This document shows, piece by piece, positions 10,275 to 19,848 of a DNA stretch of 64,000 nucleotides. A model generated the notes under the pieces. The model did no database searches and was not told where the DNA came from. It was given only the letters and a program-made list of their open reading frames with translations. The stretch spans positions 1 through 64,000 of the forward strand of contig CAIKNA010000208.1 in assembly GCA_903828645.1 (NCBI GenBank), in the 5' to 3' direction. Numbering within the stretch: position 1 is the stretch's first letter; every line of letters begins with the position of its first letter. The position numbers were made by a program, and so were the translations under genes. The DNA is from an uncultured Bacteroidales bacterium (GTDB taxonomy: Bacteria > Bacteroidota > Bacteroidia > Bacteroidales > FEN-979).

Positions 10275-11600
10275 ATGAAAACATTTTTATTCTCGATCAT
10301 AATTACAATGGCAACCTGTGAAACTTATGCGCAGAATTACCAGATTAGTTTTGCAGGAACAGGTGCAAGCACAATCATCGATTCCGTTAAAGCAGAGAAC
10401 CTCTCTCAATGCACAAGCCTGACGCTTGCGGGAACGGACATATTAAACCTTAATGGAACAGCAGGAATAAATGAATCCCACAAAAATGAAACCGGGGTAT
10501 CCATATATCCGAACCCTTCACCGGGATATTGTTCAATTAAATTTAAAGCAACTTCAGCAACCAGGTTAAGCATCGGGTTATACAGTATTGATGGGAAAGA
10601 GGTCGTGAAACGGGCTGAATTTATTCAGCATGGGAAACACCTGTTTCAGCTGTGTGATATTCCAGGCGGCTTATACATCCTGAAAATTGAATCAAACAAA
10701 TCTCTTTATTCGGCTAAACTGATAAGCACCGGAGCCAAAACAGAACGCCCTCATATAAAATACAATGAATTAACAGGAGATATAATTGAAGGACCCCAGT
10801 TGTCCGGGTCAATGGAATTGAAAGGCCCGGGGAGCGTCAAATCGATCGTTTACATGCAGTTCAATGCAGGTGACACACTCAAACTGACCGGGAAATCAGG
10901 GATCTACAGAACCGTAAATATGTTTTTCCCGGTTCAAAGTCAGACAGTAACCTTCAATTTTGTCTATTGCAGCGATGCCGATGGAAACCATTATGCGGTT
11001 GTTCATATAGGGTCACAATTATGGATGCAGGAAAATCTTAAAACAACCAAATATCGTGACGGGTCGGAGATACCCAATGTGCCTGACAGCGCCGCCTGGG
11101 GAAGTCTCTCCACAGGGGCCTGGTGCGATTATCACAACCTTCCGGCCGAGGGAGAATATTATGGTCATCTCTACAATTTCTTTGCGGTAGCCGATAGCCG
11201 GAATATGTGCCCTACCGGATGGCATGTACCTTCTCACAGTGAATGGAACATCATGGAGAAGTTTCTTGACAACACGGTTAATACAACAGCACTCGGTGGT
11301 TCCGGCAATATCATTGGAAGGATATTGAAGGAAGGGTGTAACACAAGATGGGAATACATGGATTCGACATACGGATTAAATTCAGCAGGATTTACGGCTC
11401 TTTGCTCAAATTACAGGAATGCAACGGGAGCGTGGAGCCTGGCACCGGGCAATAATCACGATGATAGCTTCTGGACTGCGACCTCTTATAATACCACTGC
11501 AGCATGGTATCGGAGCCTGCGCTGGTGTTACAGCGATGTCTATTCTTTATTTCCAATGAAAAACGCCGGCCAGTCAGTGCGGTGTATGAAGGACCAGTAA
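10275..11600 (+). CDS. Secreted protein with an internal T9SS sorting-like domain followed by a C-terminal FISUMP domain
   Basis: Signal peptide; 'VSIYPNPSPGYCSIKF...PGGLYILKIE' near the N-terminus; 'DADGNHYAVVHIGSQLWMQENLKTTKYRDGSEIPNV...GWHVPSHSEWNIMEKFL' at the C-terminus. Confidence 0.88.
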   Translation: MKTFLFSIIITMATCETYAQNYQISFAGTGASTIIDSVKAENLSQCTSLTLAGTDILNLNGTAGINESHKNETGVSIYPNPSPGYCSIKFKATSATRLSIGLYSIDGKEVVKRAEFIQHGKHLFQLCDIPGGLYILKIESNKSLYSAKLISTGAKTERPHIKYNELTGDIIEGPQLSGSMELKGPGSVKSIVYMQFNAGDTLKLTGKSGIYRTVNMFFPVQSQTVTFNFVYCSDADGNHYAVVHIGSQLWMQENLKTTKYRDGSEIPNVPDSAAWGSLSTGAWCDYHNLPAEGEYYGHLYNFFAVADSRNMCPTGWHVPSHSEWNIMEKFLDNTVNTTALGGSGNIIGRILKEGCNTRWEYMDSTYGLNSAGFTALCSNYRNATGAWSLAPGNNHDDSFWTATSYNTTAAWYRSLRWCYSDVYSLFPMKNAGQSVRCMKDQ

Positions 11601-12002
11601 TCCTTCGGATTTTCATATCTTTAAGGTGCGATCAACCATGTTGGTTATAATCGTCTCTTTATACAATAGAAAAGTGACCGGGTCATTTATATCTCATGCA
11701 GAAAGCAGTTGCAAATCCTCCAAGCAACGCAGCTTTCTTTCAAAATAAAGAAGATACCAAAAAGTTAAAGGTGATCTGATGATGCCATGCAAACCACTAT
11801 CGAATGCCATGGAAAAAGGTTATTATTCGTAAAAATGTTATACGGTGTAACTATTGCACCATCCAACATTTCCAACAATCAATGTCGAAAAGATTATTCC
11901 TGGTAGGAAATATCCCTGAAAAACATGAAAAAATTGTAACGTTGATCTTTTCGTCACGTCCTATGATCTTCAAAAGTGAAAAAACATTAACCAAATCCGA
12001 CT

Positions 12003-13205
12003 ATGAAAATACAAAGAATCAAGTGTAAAAACCTGGGTTTTTTAGTTCTCCTTTTAATGACATTGAACAGTTTCGCCCAATACACAACAACGGAGGAAGC
12101 AAAAGATTTTATCAATGACAAACTTTCGCATTCTGTATTACAGAAGATCGATCCGGACGGAACGGTTACGATAAGCACACCAGGTGAAAAGATAAAATTC
12201 AACCTTCACCATGCCGCCTTTAATTACAACGATGGCAACAATGACAGCCGGGTAAGGGTGACGACTGAAAATGGAATCGAACATTACGATCATAAAATCC
12301 TAATAGAAAAAACAAGCCGGCAATCGTTTTTATGTGAGTCTGAGAATGAAGCGAAAATGGTGATCAATGCTTTCAAATTCTTAAAACAGAAGTACTGTGC
12401 AGACCAAAAAAGCGCCATGACCAGTCCTAAAATCCTGAAGACAGGTGATTCAACTATTACGGTAAAAACGGTCGATGAAGCGTTGGATTTTATCAATGAG
12501 AATCTCTCTTACTCAGTAATCACAGGGATCGATGACAAGGGAATGATGACAATAAACAGCCCGGAGGAGGATTACCAGGTAAATCTTTTACAGGCTGAAT
12601 TTGGGTACAATGATGCGGAAGATGGTTCAAAAGTCAGAATTTATGGTGATTTCTGCATAGGCTTGAAAAAACATGGGGGAGAACAGGAATTGATTACCCG
12701 GAAATCCTTTCAAACGCCAAACAGGGCAAAGGCATATAAGGTAATTACGGTTCTTTATTATCTTAAAAGTACTTATGCAAACCTCGATCCCAATAAAATA
12801 CCCCAACTTAAAAATCTGTGTGCTGTGCGGGTTGCCAGCTATACAAATCCGGTTGAAGCCATTGATTTCATCAACGCACGTCTGGTATATTCCATTATTC
12901 TTGGCGTCGGTCATGACGGCATTTTAACCCTCAACGCTCCTGAAGAGATCTACAGGTTTAATCTCAACGAGGTAAAACTCTCCAGTGCGCTCAACCATAA
13001 GGTCAGGTCGGATTGGTTTTCATTTATAAATGTCGAAGGGCCAGCCAATAGCATTCTGGTTGAATGTAAGAATTGCATAAGGAAATATGATGCCCCGGCG
13101 TCGTCCAACACACTGGATGAGCAGGCTTTCCAGTGTGGAAGTGTTTCAGAAGTGAAGGATGTTCTCAAAGCACTTGCCTTTTTGAGGAATTCCATTAAAA
13201 AGTGA
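12003..13205 (+). CDS. Secreted protein composed of three divergent copies of a ~110-aa domain of unknown family
   Basis: Signal peptide; repeats begin 'EEAKDFINDKLSHSVLQKIDPDGTVTISTPGE', 'DEALDFINENLSYSVITGIDDKGMMTINSPEE', 'VEAIDFINARLVYSIILGVGHDGILTLNAPEE'. Confidence 0.85.
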   Translation: MKIQRIKCKNLGFLVLLLMTLNSFAQYTTTEEAKDFINDKLSHSVLQKIDPDGTVTISTPGEKIKFNLHHAAFNYNDGNNDSRVRVTTENGIEHYDHKILIEKTSRQSFLCESENEAKMVINAFKFLKQKYCADQKSAMTSPKILKTGDSTITVKTVDEALDFINENLSYSVITGIDDKGMMTINSPEEDYQVNLLQAEFGYNDAEDGSKVRIYGDFCIGLKKHGGEQELITRKSFQTPNRAKAYKVITVLYYLKSTYANLDPNKIPQLKNLCAVRVASYTNPVEAIDFINARLVYSIILGVGHDGILTLNAPEEIYRFNLNEVKLSSALNHKVRSDWFSFINVEGPANSILVECKNCIRKYDAPASSNTLDEQAFQCGSVSEVKDVLKALAFLRNSIKK

Positions 13206-13261
13206 GATATTTCAGGATCGGATATTCCCGGAAAGCTATTAAAGCATTAGGGTTATAGGCA

Positions 13262-13600
13262 AATACCACAAAGATTATCGTTACAAGGAAGCAGGCGGCA
13301 AGTAATGGGAAAATTTTAAATCTGAGAATTGAAGCTGATTTCAGCGATGCCGCTCCCGATGCAATCATTGACTATTCATATCTTGCTCCCTTGGCTCCCG
13401 TCGAAGCCGATTTCAACGATTCGATTGCCGGGACAACTGATATCAGTGCGTTGGCTCCTGTAACACCTTCCATCGCCGCTTTCGAACAGCACTCATTATC
13501 CAATTATATTTACCCGCTTGGTTATAAAAGCCTTCCTAAAGGGGGGCTTTTGACTTTTGGATTTTATACCTTACCTTTGTTTCACATCCAGAACCCCTGA
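13262..13600 (+). pseudogene. 5'-truncated fragment of a secreted-protein-like coding sequence
   Basis: Frame 'TTKIIVTRKQAASNGKILNLRIEADFSDAAPDAIIDYSYLAPLAPVEADFNDSIAGTTDISALAPVTPSIAAFEQ...' is low-complexity protein-like but has an upstream in-frame stop and no start until 13391. Confidence 0.35.
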
Positions 13601-13779
13601 ATAGGTACCAACCGAGTTTCGAATACCCCCGTGGTGAAATGATCTGGATCGCAAGGACCAAAAGGGTTCGTTTTTTCCCCTTTTCCCTTCCACCAGGTTT
13701 TTCACCAGGTGACACTTTTAGCATACAATATCGACGGTTTAATGAAGTTCCATTCCTATCAAGTATTTAAAAGCGACAA

Positions 13780-14097
13780 ATGAAACACACAACCGAAAAC
13801 CTGATAAAAATTGCTCTTTCCACCCTGCTGCTGATATGCCTGTTCGAGATGCCCTATGGTTATTATCAACTCGTCAGGTTCATAGCCGTTGTAGGATTTT
13901 CGATCCTGGCCTACTACGAATATGAGCGGAAAAACATGCCAATGGTTATCGTTTTTCTGGGATTGGCGATACTGTTTCAGCCTCTGGCAACTATTCCGCT
14001 GGGTAAACAGGTATGGAACATCGTTGATGTATTCCTGGCAGTGGGGTTGATCATAAGCATTTTTTTACAGAAGCATAAATCTGACAAGGTCAGATAA
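13780..14097 (+). CDS. Small four-TM membrane protein, possibly DUF6804 family
   Basis: Hydrophobic segments and 'LFEMPYGYYQLVRFIAVVGFSILAYYEY' motif; family name from memory. Confidence 0.7.
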   Translation: MKHTTENLIKIALSTLLLICLFEMPYGYYQLVRFIAVVGFSILAYYEYERKNMPMVIVFLGLAILFQPLATIPLGKQVWNIVDVFLAVGLIISIFLQKHKSDKVR

Positions 14098-14143
14098 TGA
14101 AAACAGAATTGATTGGTATTGTGTTTATTGAATAAACTATTAT

Positions 14144-14680
14144 ATGAATGTAAAAACATTATTAAAAAACTCGGTCATGGGAATTCTCGGTCTTATATTC
14201 GGCTCATGTTCTACCATTCCAGAAGGAGTGCATGCAATAAAACCATTCAACAAGGCGAAATACCTGGGCAAGTGGTATGAGATTGCCCGCTTCGATTTTA
14301 GATTTGAGCGAAACCTGAATAACACCACGGCTCAATATTCTGTTAACGATAATGGCTCCGTTAAAGTCGTTAACCGTGGCTATGACTATGAGAAAAAGCA
14401 GTGGAAGGAAGCCATTGGCGTTGCAAAATTTGTCGGAAATGAAGATGTTGCCATGCTGAAGGTTTCGTTTTTCCGTCCGTTTTACGGAGGATATAACGTG
14501 ATAGCCATTGACAATGAATACAAGTATGCACTTGTTTGCGGTAATAATTTCAGTTACTTATGGATACTCTCACGCGAGACCACGATACCAGAAGATATAA
14601 AGCAAAACTACCTGACTATTGCTAAAAATCTGGGATTTAACACTTCTGAACTCATATGGGTTGAGCATAACAAGAAATAG
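14144..14680 (+). CDS. Lipocalin (Blc-like) lipoprotein
   Basis: 'GSCSTIPEGVHAIKPFNKAKYLGKWYEIARFDFRFERNLNNTTAQYS' and 'YKYALVCGNNFSYLWILSR'. Confidence 0.92.
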   Translation: MNVKTLLKNSVMGILGLIFGSCSTIPEGVHAIKPFNKAKYLGKWYEIARFDFRFERNLNNTTAQYSVNDNGSVKVVNRGYDYEKKQWKEAIGVAKFVGNEDVAMLKVSFFRPFYGGYNVIAIDNEYKYALVCGNNFSYLWILSRETTIPEDIKQNYLTIAKNLGFNTSELIWVEHNKK

Positions 14681-14883
14681 AACTGGTGCAAATTTATTCA
14701 TAGTCAAATTTAATTGACGATTCATTAAATTTGAGGTGCAATAAAGGCTATGAAAAAAGAGCCATGCGACATACAAACACCCGTTGTGGAAAAAAGGGCT
14801 GTAAGGGCAAGATCGGATTGCCCTTATAGTCATTTCTTACGGTGCCTTGCATTTTGGTTATATCAAACCGTCAGAGTCCAGCC

Positions 14884-16923
14884 TCATTCCTGGTATAAAA
14901 TCATGGCTGAGCAGGGTGCAATGACAACCTTATCTGAACAGGCTTTTCCATCATTTTTAAACTGATAGTTTTGAAGTGCGGTCTTCCACATTCCCTTGGG
15001 TAAAACGATGTTTTTTTCAACATCCGCACCATTAAAAATAACGATGATCTGCTGCCAACTGTCATTGTTGGCATGATCTTTTAACTGGTAGGCGATAAGT
15101 TGGGGATCATTTGTCGGTAAAAACAACAGGTTTTTCTGAACCATTTTATTATTTGGCATTCTAAAGGCAGGATGTGTTTTCCTGAGGGCAATTGCATCTT
15201 TATAATATGCAAACAAATCCCTGTTCACATATTTCCAATCCCAGTTGATCCGGTTAACCGAATCCGGTTTGTTGAACGAATTACTTTCGCCACCCTTGGT
15301 TCTTTTCATCTCGACGCCCGCATGCAAAAAAGGGATCCCCTGCGAAGTAAGCACGATGGTATTAGCCAGCTTATCCATTTTGACGAGCTCTTCTTCCGAA
15401 GCATCCGGACGTGATATCTTTAACTTGTCATACAAGGTATGATTGTCATGACATGAAACATAGTTAATAACCTCATCCGGGTTTTTCGCATAGGGCTTTT
15501 TAGAATAGTTTACCGCGGAATAATCAATTTGCGGGTGTTCCCCGGCTGCAACAATGCCAAATTTCACCGATTCGGCCATTATTTTGGCACCGCTGGCAAA
15601 ACCCGTACTCTTATCGTCAAACACGCTTCCTTTGACCGCATCACGCAGGTCATCACAGAAAACAGCCACCCCGTTCATCTTCCCTGCATTCATCTTCGAA
15701 GCACGGTAGTTTTCAGGCAGCGGTGAATCACCTCCTGTCCAACCCTCTCCGTAAATAATGATCGAAGGATCGATTGCCCGGAGAACGGCAGCGGCCTGGT
15801 TCATGGTTTCCATATCATGGAGGGCCATCAGGTCAAAACGGAAACCATCAACATGGTATTCCCTGGCCCAGTAAGTCAAAGACTCAAGGATGAACTTCCT
15901 GACCATCGCGCGGTCGGAGGCAGTCTCATTGCCGCAACCGGAACCATTACTGTATTTTCCATCTTTTTCCCATTGCCGGTAATAATACCCCGGAACCAAC
16001 TGATCAAAATTCGAGTTGTGCGTTTGACCTGTATGGTTGTATACCACATCCATGACCACCCTGAGCCCTTTCTGATGGAGCGATTGAACCATTTCCTTGA
16101 ATTCACGGATACGGACCCTGCCATCTTCCGGATCCGTTGAATAGGATCCCTCCGGCGTGTTAAAGTTCTGAGGATTATATCCCCAATTGAACTGGGGAAC
16201 ATTTAACTTTGATTCATCCACCCCCGAAAAATCAAAGGAAGGCAACAGGTGAACATGCGTGACACCCAGTTCGGCAATATGATCAATCCCCGTGCTTTGC
16301 CCATGGCTATTTTTCGTTCCCGATTCGGTAAGCCCCAGGAACTTTCCCTTGTTTTTGATCCCTGAATTGGCCGCAACTGACAAATCACGGATATGAAGTT
16401 CGTAGAGGATCGCATCCGTATGGTTTTTCAAAAGAGGTGGTTTGTCGTTTTCCCAACCTGTGGGATTGGTCTCATTCAAATCAATGATCTCTCCCCGTTT
16501 TCCATTAACACCAACCGCTTTGGCATAAGGGTCGGGGTTTTCATCATTCCATTTCCCGTTAATTTTTGCCTGAAAAGTATAATAGAGGTTTTTCCTGTCC
16601 CCCGGCAATTCAGCTTTCCATACGCCAAATTCATCCTTGCGGCAGCCAATCTCTTCTGTCATGTCGTTGCCCGTTGAAGTTTTGTACAACCTCAGCTTCA
16701 TTTCCTGCGCAGGAGGAGACCATATTTTCAGGACGGTTAATGATTTGGAATAATTCACTCCCAGATCACCCCCATGATACAACGGATAACTTTCATATGG
16801 ATCATATGCCAAAGATTTTGAGGTAACCGATCCTGCTGCCGGCATCTTCTGGGCAAGCAGGTAGGATCCGGCCATCAGCAGGATCCCTGAAAGGGAAATA
16901 AAAAAGATGATGATGGTTTTCAT
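14884..16923 (-). CDS. pulA: Type I pullulanase (GH13, CBM48)
   Basis: 'YNWGYNPQNFNTPEGSYS'-type motif (FNWGYNPQNFNTPEGSYSTDP), 'VVMDVVYNHT', 'DGFRFDLMALHD', 'IIYGEGW', 'YVSCHDN'. Confidence 0.93.
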   Translation of the reverse strand: MKTIIIFFISLSGILLMAGSYLLAQKMPAAGSVTSKSLAYDPYESYPLYHGGDLGVNYSKSLTVLKIWSPPAQEMKLRLYKTSTGNDMTEEIGCRKDEFGVWKAELPGDRKNLYYTFQAKINGKWNDENPDPYAKAVGVNGKRGEIIDLNETNPTGWENDKPPLLKNHTDAILYELHIRDLSVAANSGIKNKGKFLGLTESGTKNSHGQSTGIDHIAELGVTHVHLLPSFDFSGVDESKLNVPQFNWGYNPQNFNTPEGSYSTDPEDGRVRIREFKEMVQSLHQKGLRVVMDVVYNHTGQTHNSNFDQLVPGYYYRQWEKDGKYSNGSGCGNETASDRAMVRKFILESLTYWAREYHVDGFRFDLMALHDMETMNQAAAVLRAIDPSIIIYGEGWTGGDSPLPENYRASKMNAGKMNGVAVFCDDLRDAVKGSVFDDKSTGFASGAKIMAESVKFGIVAAGEHPQIDYSAVNYSKKPYAKNPDEVINYVSCHDNHTLYDKLKISRPDASEEELVKMDKLANTIVLTSQGIPFLHAGVEMKRTKGGESNSFNKPDSVNRINWDWKYVNRDLFAYYKDAIALRKTHPAFRMPNNKMVQKNLLFLPTNDPQLIAYQLKDHANNDSWQQIIVIFNGADVEKNIVLPKGMWKTALQNYQFKNDGKACSDKVVIAPCSAMILYQE

Positions 16924-17100
16924 AAAGCGTTGTTTGTTTATCCGGGAGCAAAGTTATCATTAACCTTCATTCAACCGGCACTTCCGGCAGGTTTTCAGGC
17001 AATGACCGGTATGGAGGCATGATTCAGTCAGCTTGTGCCATTGCACAAAATACTATATTTAAACAGACTCTAAACATATAAATCAGGACAACCGAAAGAA

Positions 17101-17133
17101 TTGAGCGTGCAAAATAAAGTTTCTCTATCTTTG
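17101..17133 (+). promoter_or_regulatory. Putative Bacteroidota promoter (TTG...TATCTTTG) upstream of 17159
   Basis: TTG at 17101-17103 and TATCTTTG at 17126-17133, spacing 22 nt. Confidence 0.45.
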
Positions 17134-17158
17134 AATTCTCCAAAGCGATTAAGAAATT

Positions 17159-18292
17159 ATGAAGAACTGCCGTCAATTCTTTCTCCTGCTGATATTTTTA
17201 ATCCCGTTAATTACTTCATCGCAGAATAATTACTTCGTCAGCGACACAGCGACTAACGTAGGAGTTGTCCTTGTGGATGGAGATGTTTTAACCAATCAAA
17301 TGGTTTGCAAAGTTAAAAAAGGAAAAACGATTGTGGAATATACACCCTGGCAGGTGAGGGAGTATGGATTTGAGGATGGTACAACCTACCTTGCAAAGAA
17401 CATCCCGGTTCCCGATTCGACTCGCAGGGTATTCCTGGAAAGGCTTGTAAAAGGAAAATACTCGTTGTACTATTACGAGGGCGAAGCCGGAACAACCTTC
17501 TTCCTGGAACAGGACAGCACCCTGTTTGTTGAATTGACAAAACACGGAGAGGATTACGGACACAGGAATTTCAGGGATGACCTGAGGCACTACACCGCCG
17601 ATTGCCCCCAAATGGCCGATGCCATTAAACTGGTTCGTTACAATCGTGCAGGGTATAAAAAATTGATGAAACAGTATGAAAAGTGTAAAAAAAGGCCCTT
17701 CCCGTTTTTAAAGTTTGGGATCAGCGCGGGATACAGTGCCTGCAAGCTTGTTCCGAAATCAACCATTCCAATCCCGGAATTAAGCCAAATGGAATACAGG
17801 TATGAAGGAGGCTTCGTGGCCGGCATTTTCATGGAATGTCCGGTTTTACTGAGTGATATTTCGGTGGTCGCGGAGTTGCTTTATACACATCATGATTTTG
17901 CTGCCAGTACTTCTGTCAGATCCCAGGAGTTTGATTATTTCGGGAAGATGTCTTCACTTCAATTGCCCGTTCTGGTCCGGTATGCATTCCCTTCGAACAG
18001 AATACGTCCGTTTTTGAATGTGGGAGCAGTTTTTCTATTCAACTTCAACAATGAGGAGATGCTTTACAGTGCCACCATAGGCCAGAATGTTATTGAAATC
18101 AATGACATGCCTGAAATAACGCTGATTCCGAACTCCATGATCGGGTACTCTATCGGCGGGGGATTTGCCGTTCAGATCCTGCCAAGAAACTGGTTTTCCG
18201 TGGATATCCGTTACAATTCCTATTACGCACTCACGTCATCCCGGGCCATGGACATTTCTGAATTCCAGATAAAATCGGGCATATCTTTTTAA
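17159..18292 (+). CDS. Outer-membrane beta-barrel-domain protein
   Basis: Signal peptide; C-terminal half alternates beta-strand patterns (FGISAGYSACKL..., GGFAVQILPRNWFSVDIRYNSYY) typical of PorT/OmpW-like barrels. Confidence 0.7.
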   Translation: MKNCRQFFLLLIFLIPLITSSQNNYFVSDTATNVGVVLVDGDVLTNQMVCKVKKGKTIVEYTPWQVREYGFEDGTTYLAKNIPVPDSTRRVFLERLVKGKYSLYYYEGEAGTTFFLEQDSTLFVELTKHGEDYGHRNFRDDLRHYTADCPQMADAIKLVRYNRAGYKKLMKQYEKCKKRPFPFLKFGISAGYSACKLVPKSTIPIPELSQMEYRYEGGFVAGIFMECPVLLSDISVVAELLYTHHDFAASTSVRSQEFDYFGKMSSLQLPVLVRYAFPSNRIRPFLNVGAVFLFNFNNEEMLYSATIGQNVIEINDMPEITLIPNSMIGYSIGGGFAVQILPRNWFSVDIRYNSYYALTSSRAMDISEFQIKSGISF

Positions 18293-18294
18293 CG

Positions 18295-19803
18295 ATGAAG
18301 CATCTTTTCAGTTTTGCAATTATAACCCTGTTGCTCCTTGCGGCAGGGTGTAAAAAGGATTCAAAGATCCTGTCAAAAGAATATCCTTATGTAATCCAGG
18401 AAGATGTTTCTGAGATCAGTGAAACAGGGATCACGGTTAAGTCGGTGATCATCAGTTCGGGTGATTATGCAATAGAGGATTTTGGTTTTGTAATCAGCGA
18501 GGAGTCGAAACCAGTTGTTACCGACCGGAAGATATCACTTAAGGCTGTAGAGGCCAGCCCCGATAAAATAACTTTCAGAATAGACAATGCCCTCGGAAAA
18601 GACCAGAAATATTATATCAGGGCCTTCATAAAGACACCCGGTTACCTGGTTTACAGCAATGAGAAGGCATTCTACAGCAAAGGCAGCATCATGCCCCGTA
18701 TCGGCCATCTGTCAAAAACCTCAGCCATCCCCGGAGATGTGGTCACCATTGCCGGCGATTATTTTAATGAATCCCCGGGCAATAATGTCGTCCGTTTCGG
18801 GGATGTGCGTGCACGGATCATTTACGAGAAGAGGGACACCATCATTGTTCAATGCCCTGAAACCAAAGCTACCAAAGAGGTTGCCGTCTCCGTCCAGACT
18901 GCCGGCCAAACCGGCTATGCAGACGCCATGTTCACGCTGGTAAATCCCTGGACACCGCTGGCCGATTTTCCAGGGGGTGCAAGGTTCTGGAGCAGCAGCT
19001 TCACTGTTGGAACAAAAGGTTATGTCGCATTGGGCATGACTAATGACGGAAACTATGCAAGCAGGGAATTATGGGAATTCAACAGCGGAACGAATCTATG
19101 GCAGGAACTGCCTCCGTTCCCGGGAAATGCCCGCAGCAATGCGATCGATTTCAGTATCGGAAATTACGGATATATCGGGCTGGGTGTCGGGAACCTGGTC
19201 GAAACATATTCCGACTTATGGGAATATGATCCCCAGGCCAATGGCTGGACAAAAAAGGCAGATTATCCCGGAGCTACATTCAATGACCATACATATCCCC
19301 ATTTTGTGATCAATAACACATTATACCTTTACAGCGGGTTCAACCAATATGAATTCTGGACTTATAACCCCGTACAGGACCAATGGAGGCAACTTCAGTC
19401 CGATGCACAGATGAAAAATCATAATATAACCGAAGGATTCTCGGCAAGAAACACCGGTTACTTTATCGAAATATCCGGCACCGGCTGGGATCCGAAAACA
19501 CTTGTTCTCTGGCAATATGACCCTTTGCAGAATACGATTTTCAAAACAGATTCTGTCCCGTTAGGATCCTATTGGGCTGAACCGTGCAGTTTTAATATCG
19601 GCAGGAAACTATTCATCTCGGTAAGGGATCGGTTACTGATCGAATACGACATGGACAGCAAGCTGGCATTCACTCTTGCGCATCCTTCGGACCATGAAAT
19701 GTTCAACTTCAGGATGGTTTTTAACAGCAAAGCCGTGCTCAATAACTCCGAGACGCCGGTTGTCAATGAATTTAATTCTGCTGCTGCACTGCACCGAAAA
19801 TAA
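18295..19803 (+). CDS. Lipoprotein with IPT/TIG domain and Kelch-like repeats
   Basis: Lipobox 'LLLAAGCKKD'; 'SAIPGDVVTIAGDYFNESPGNNVVRFGDVRARI' IPT pattern; repeated 'LWEFNSGTNLWQELPPFPG', 'LWEYDPQANGWTKKADYPG' Kelch motifs. Confidence 0.85.
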   Translation: MKHLFSFAIITLLLLAAGCKKDSKILSKEYPYVIQEDVSEISETGITVKSVIISSGDYAIEDFGFVISEESKPVVTDRKISLKAVEASPDKITFRIDNALGKDQKYYIRAFIKTPGYLVYSNEKAFYSKGSIMPRIGHLSKTSAIPGDVVTIAGDYFNESPGNNVVRFGDVRARIIYEKRDTIIVQCPETKATKEVAVSVQTAGQTGYADAMFTLVNPWTPLADFPGGARFWSSSFTVGTKGYVALGMTNDGNYASRELWEFNSGTNLWQELPPFPGNARSNAIDFSIGNYGYIGLGVGNLVETYSDLWEYDPQANGWTKKADYPGATFNDHTYPHFVINNTLYLYSGFNQYEFWTYNPVQDQWRQLQSDAQMKNHNITEGFSARNTGYFIEISGTGWDPKTLVLWQYDPLQNTIFKTDSVPLGSYWAEPCSFNIGRKLFISVRDRLLIEYDMDSKLAFTLAHPSDHEMFNFRMVFNSKAVLNNSETPVVNEFNSAAALHRK

Positions 19804-19848
19804 ATTTATTACGTTTCCGGCGAATTCCTGCATAAACGGATATTCTAT

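Noticed and set aside
11804-12028. 74-aa plus-strand ORF
   Set aside because: Overlaps the signal-peptide region of the 12003 gene in another frame and has no motif.
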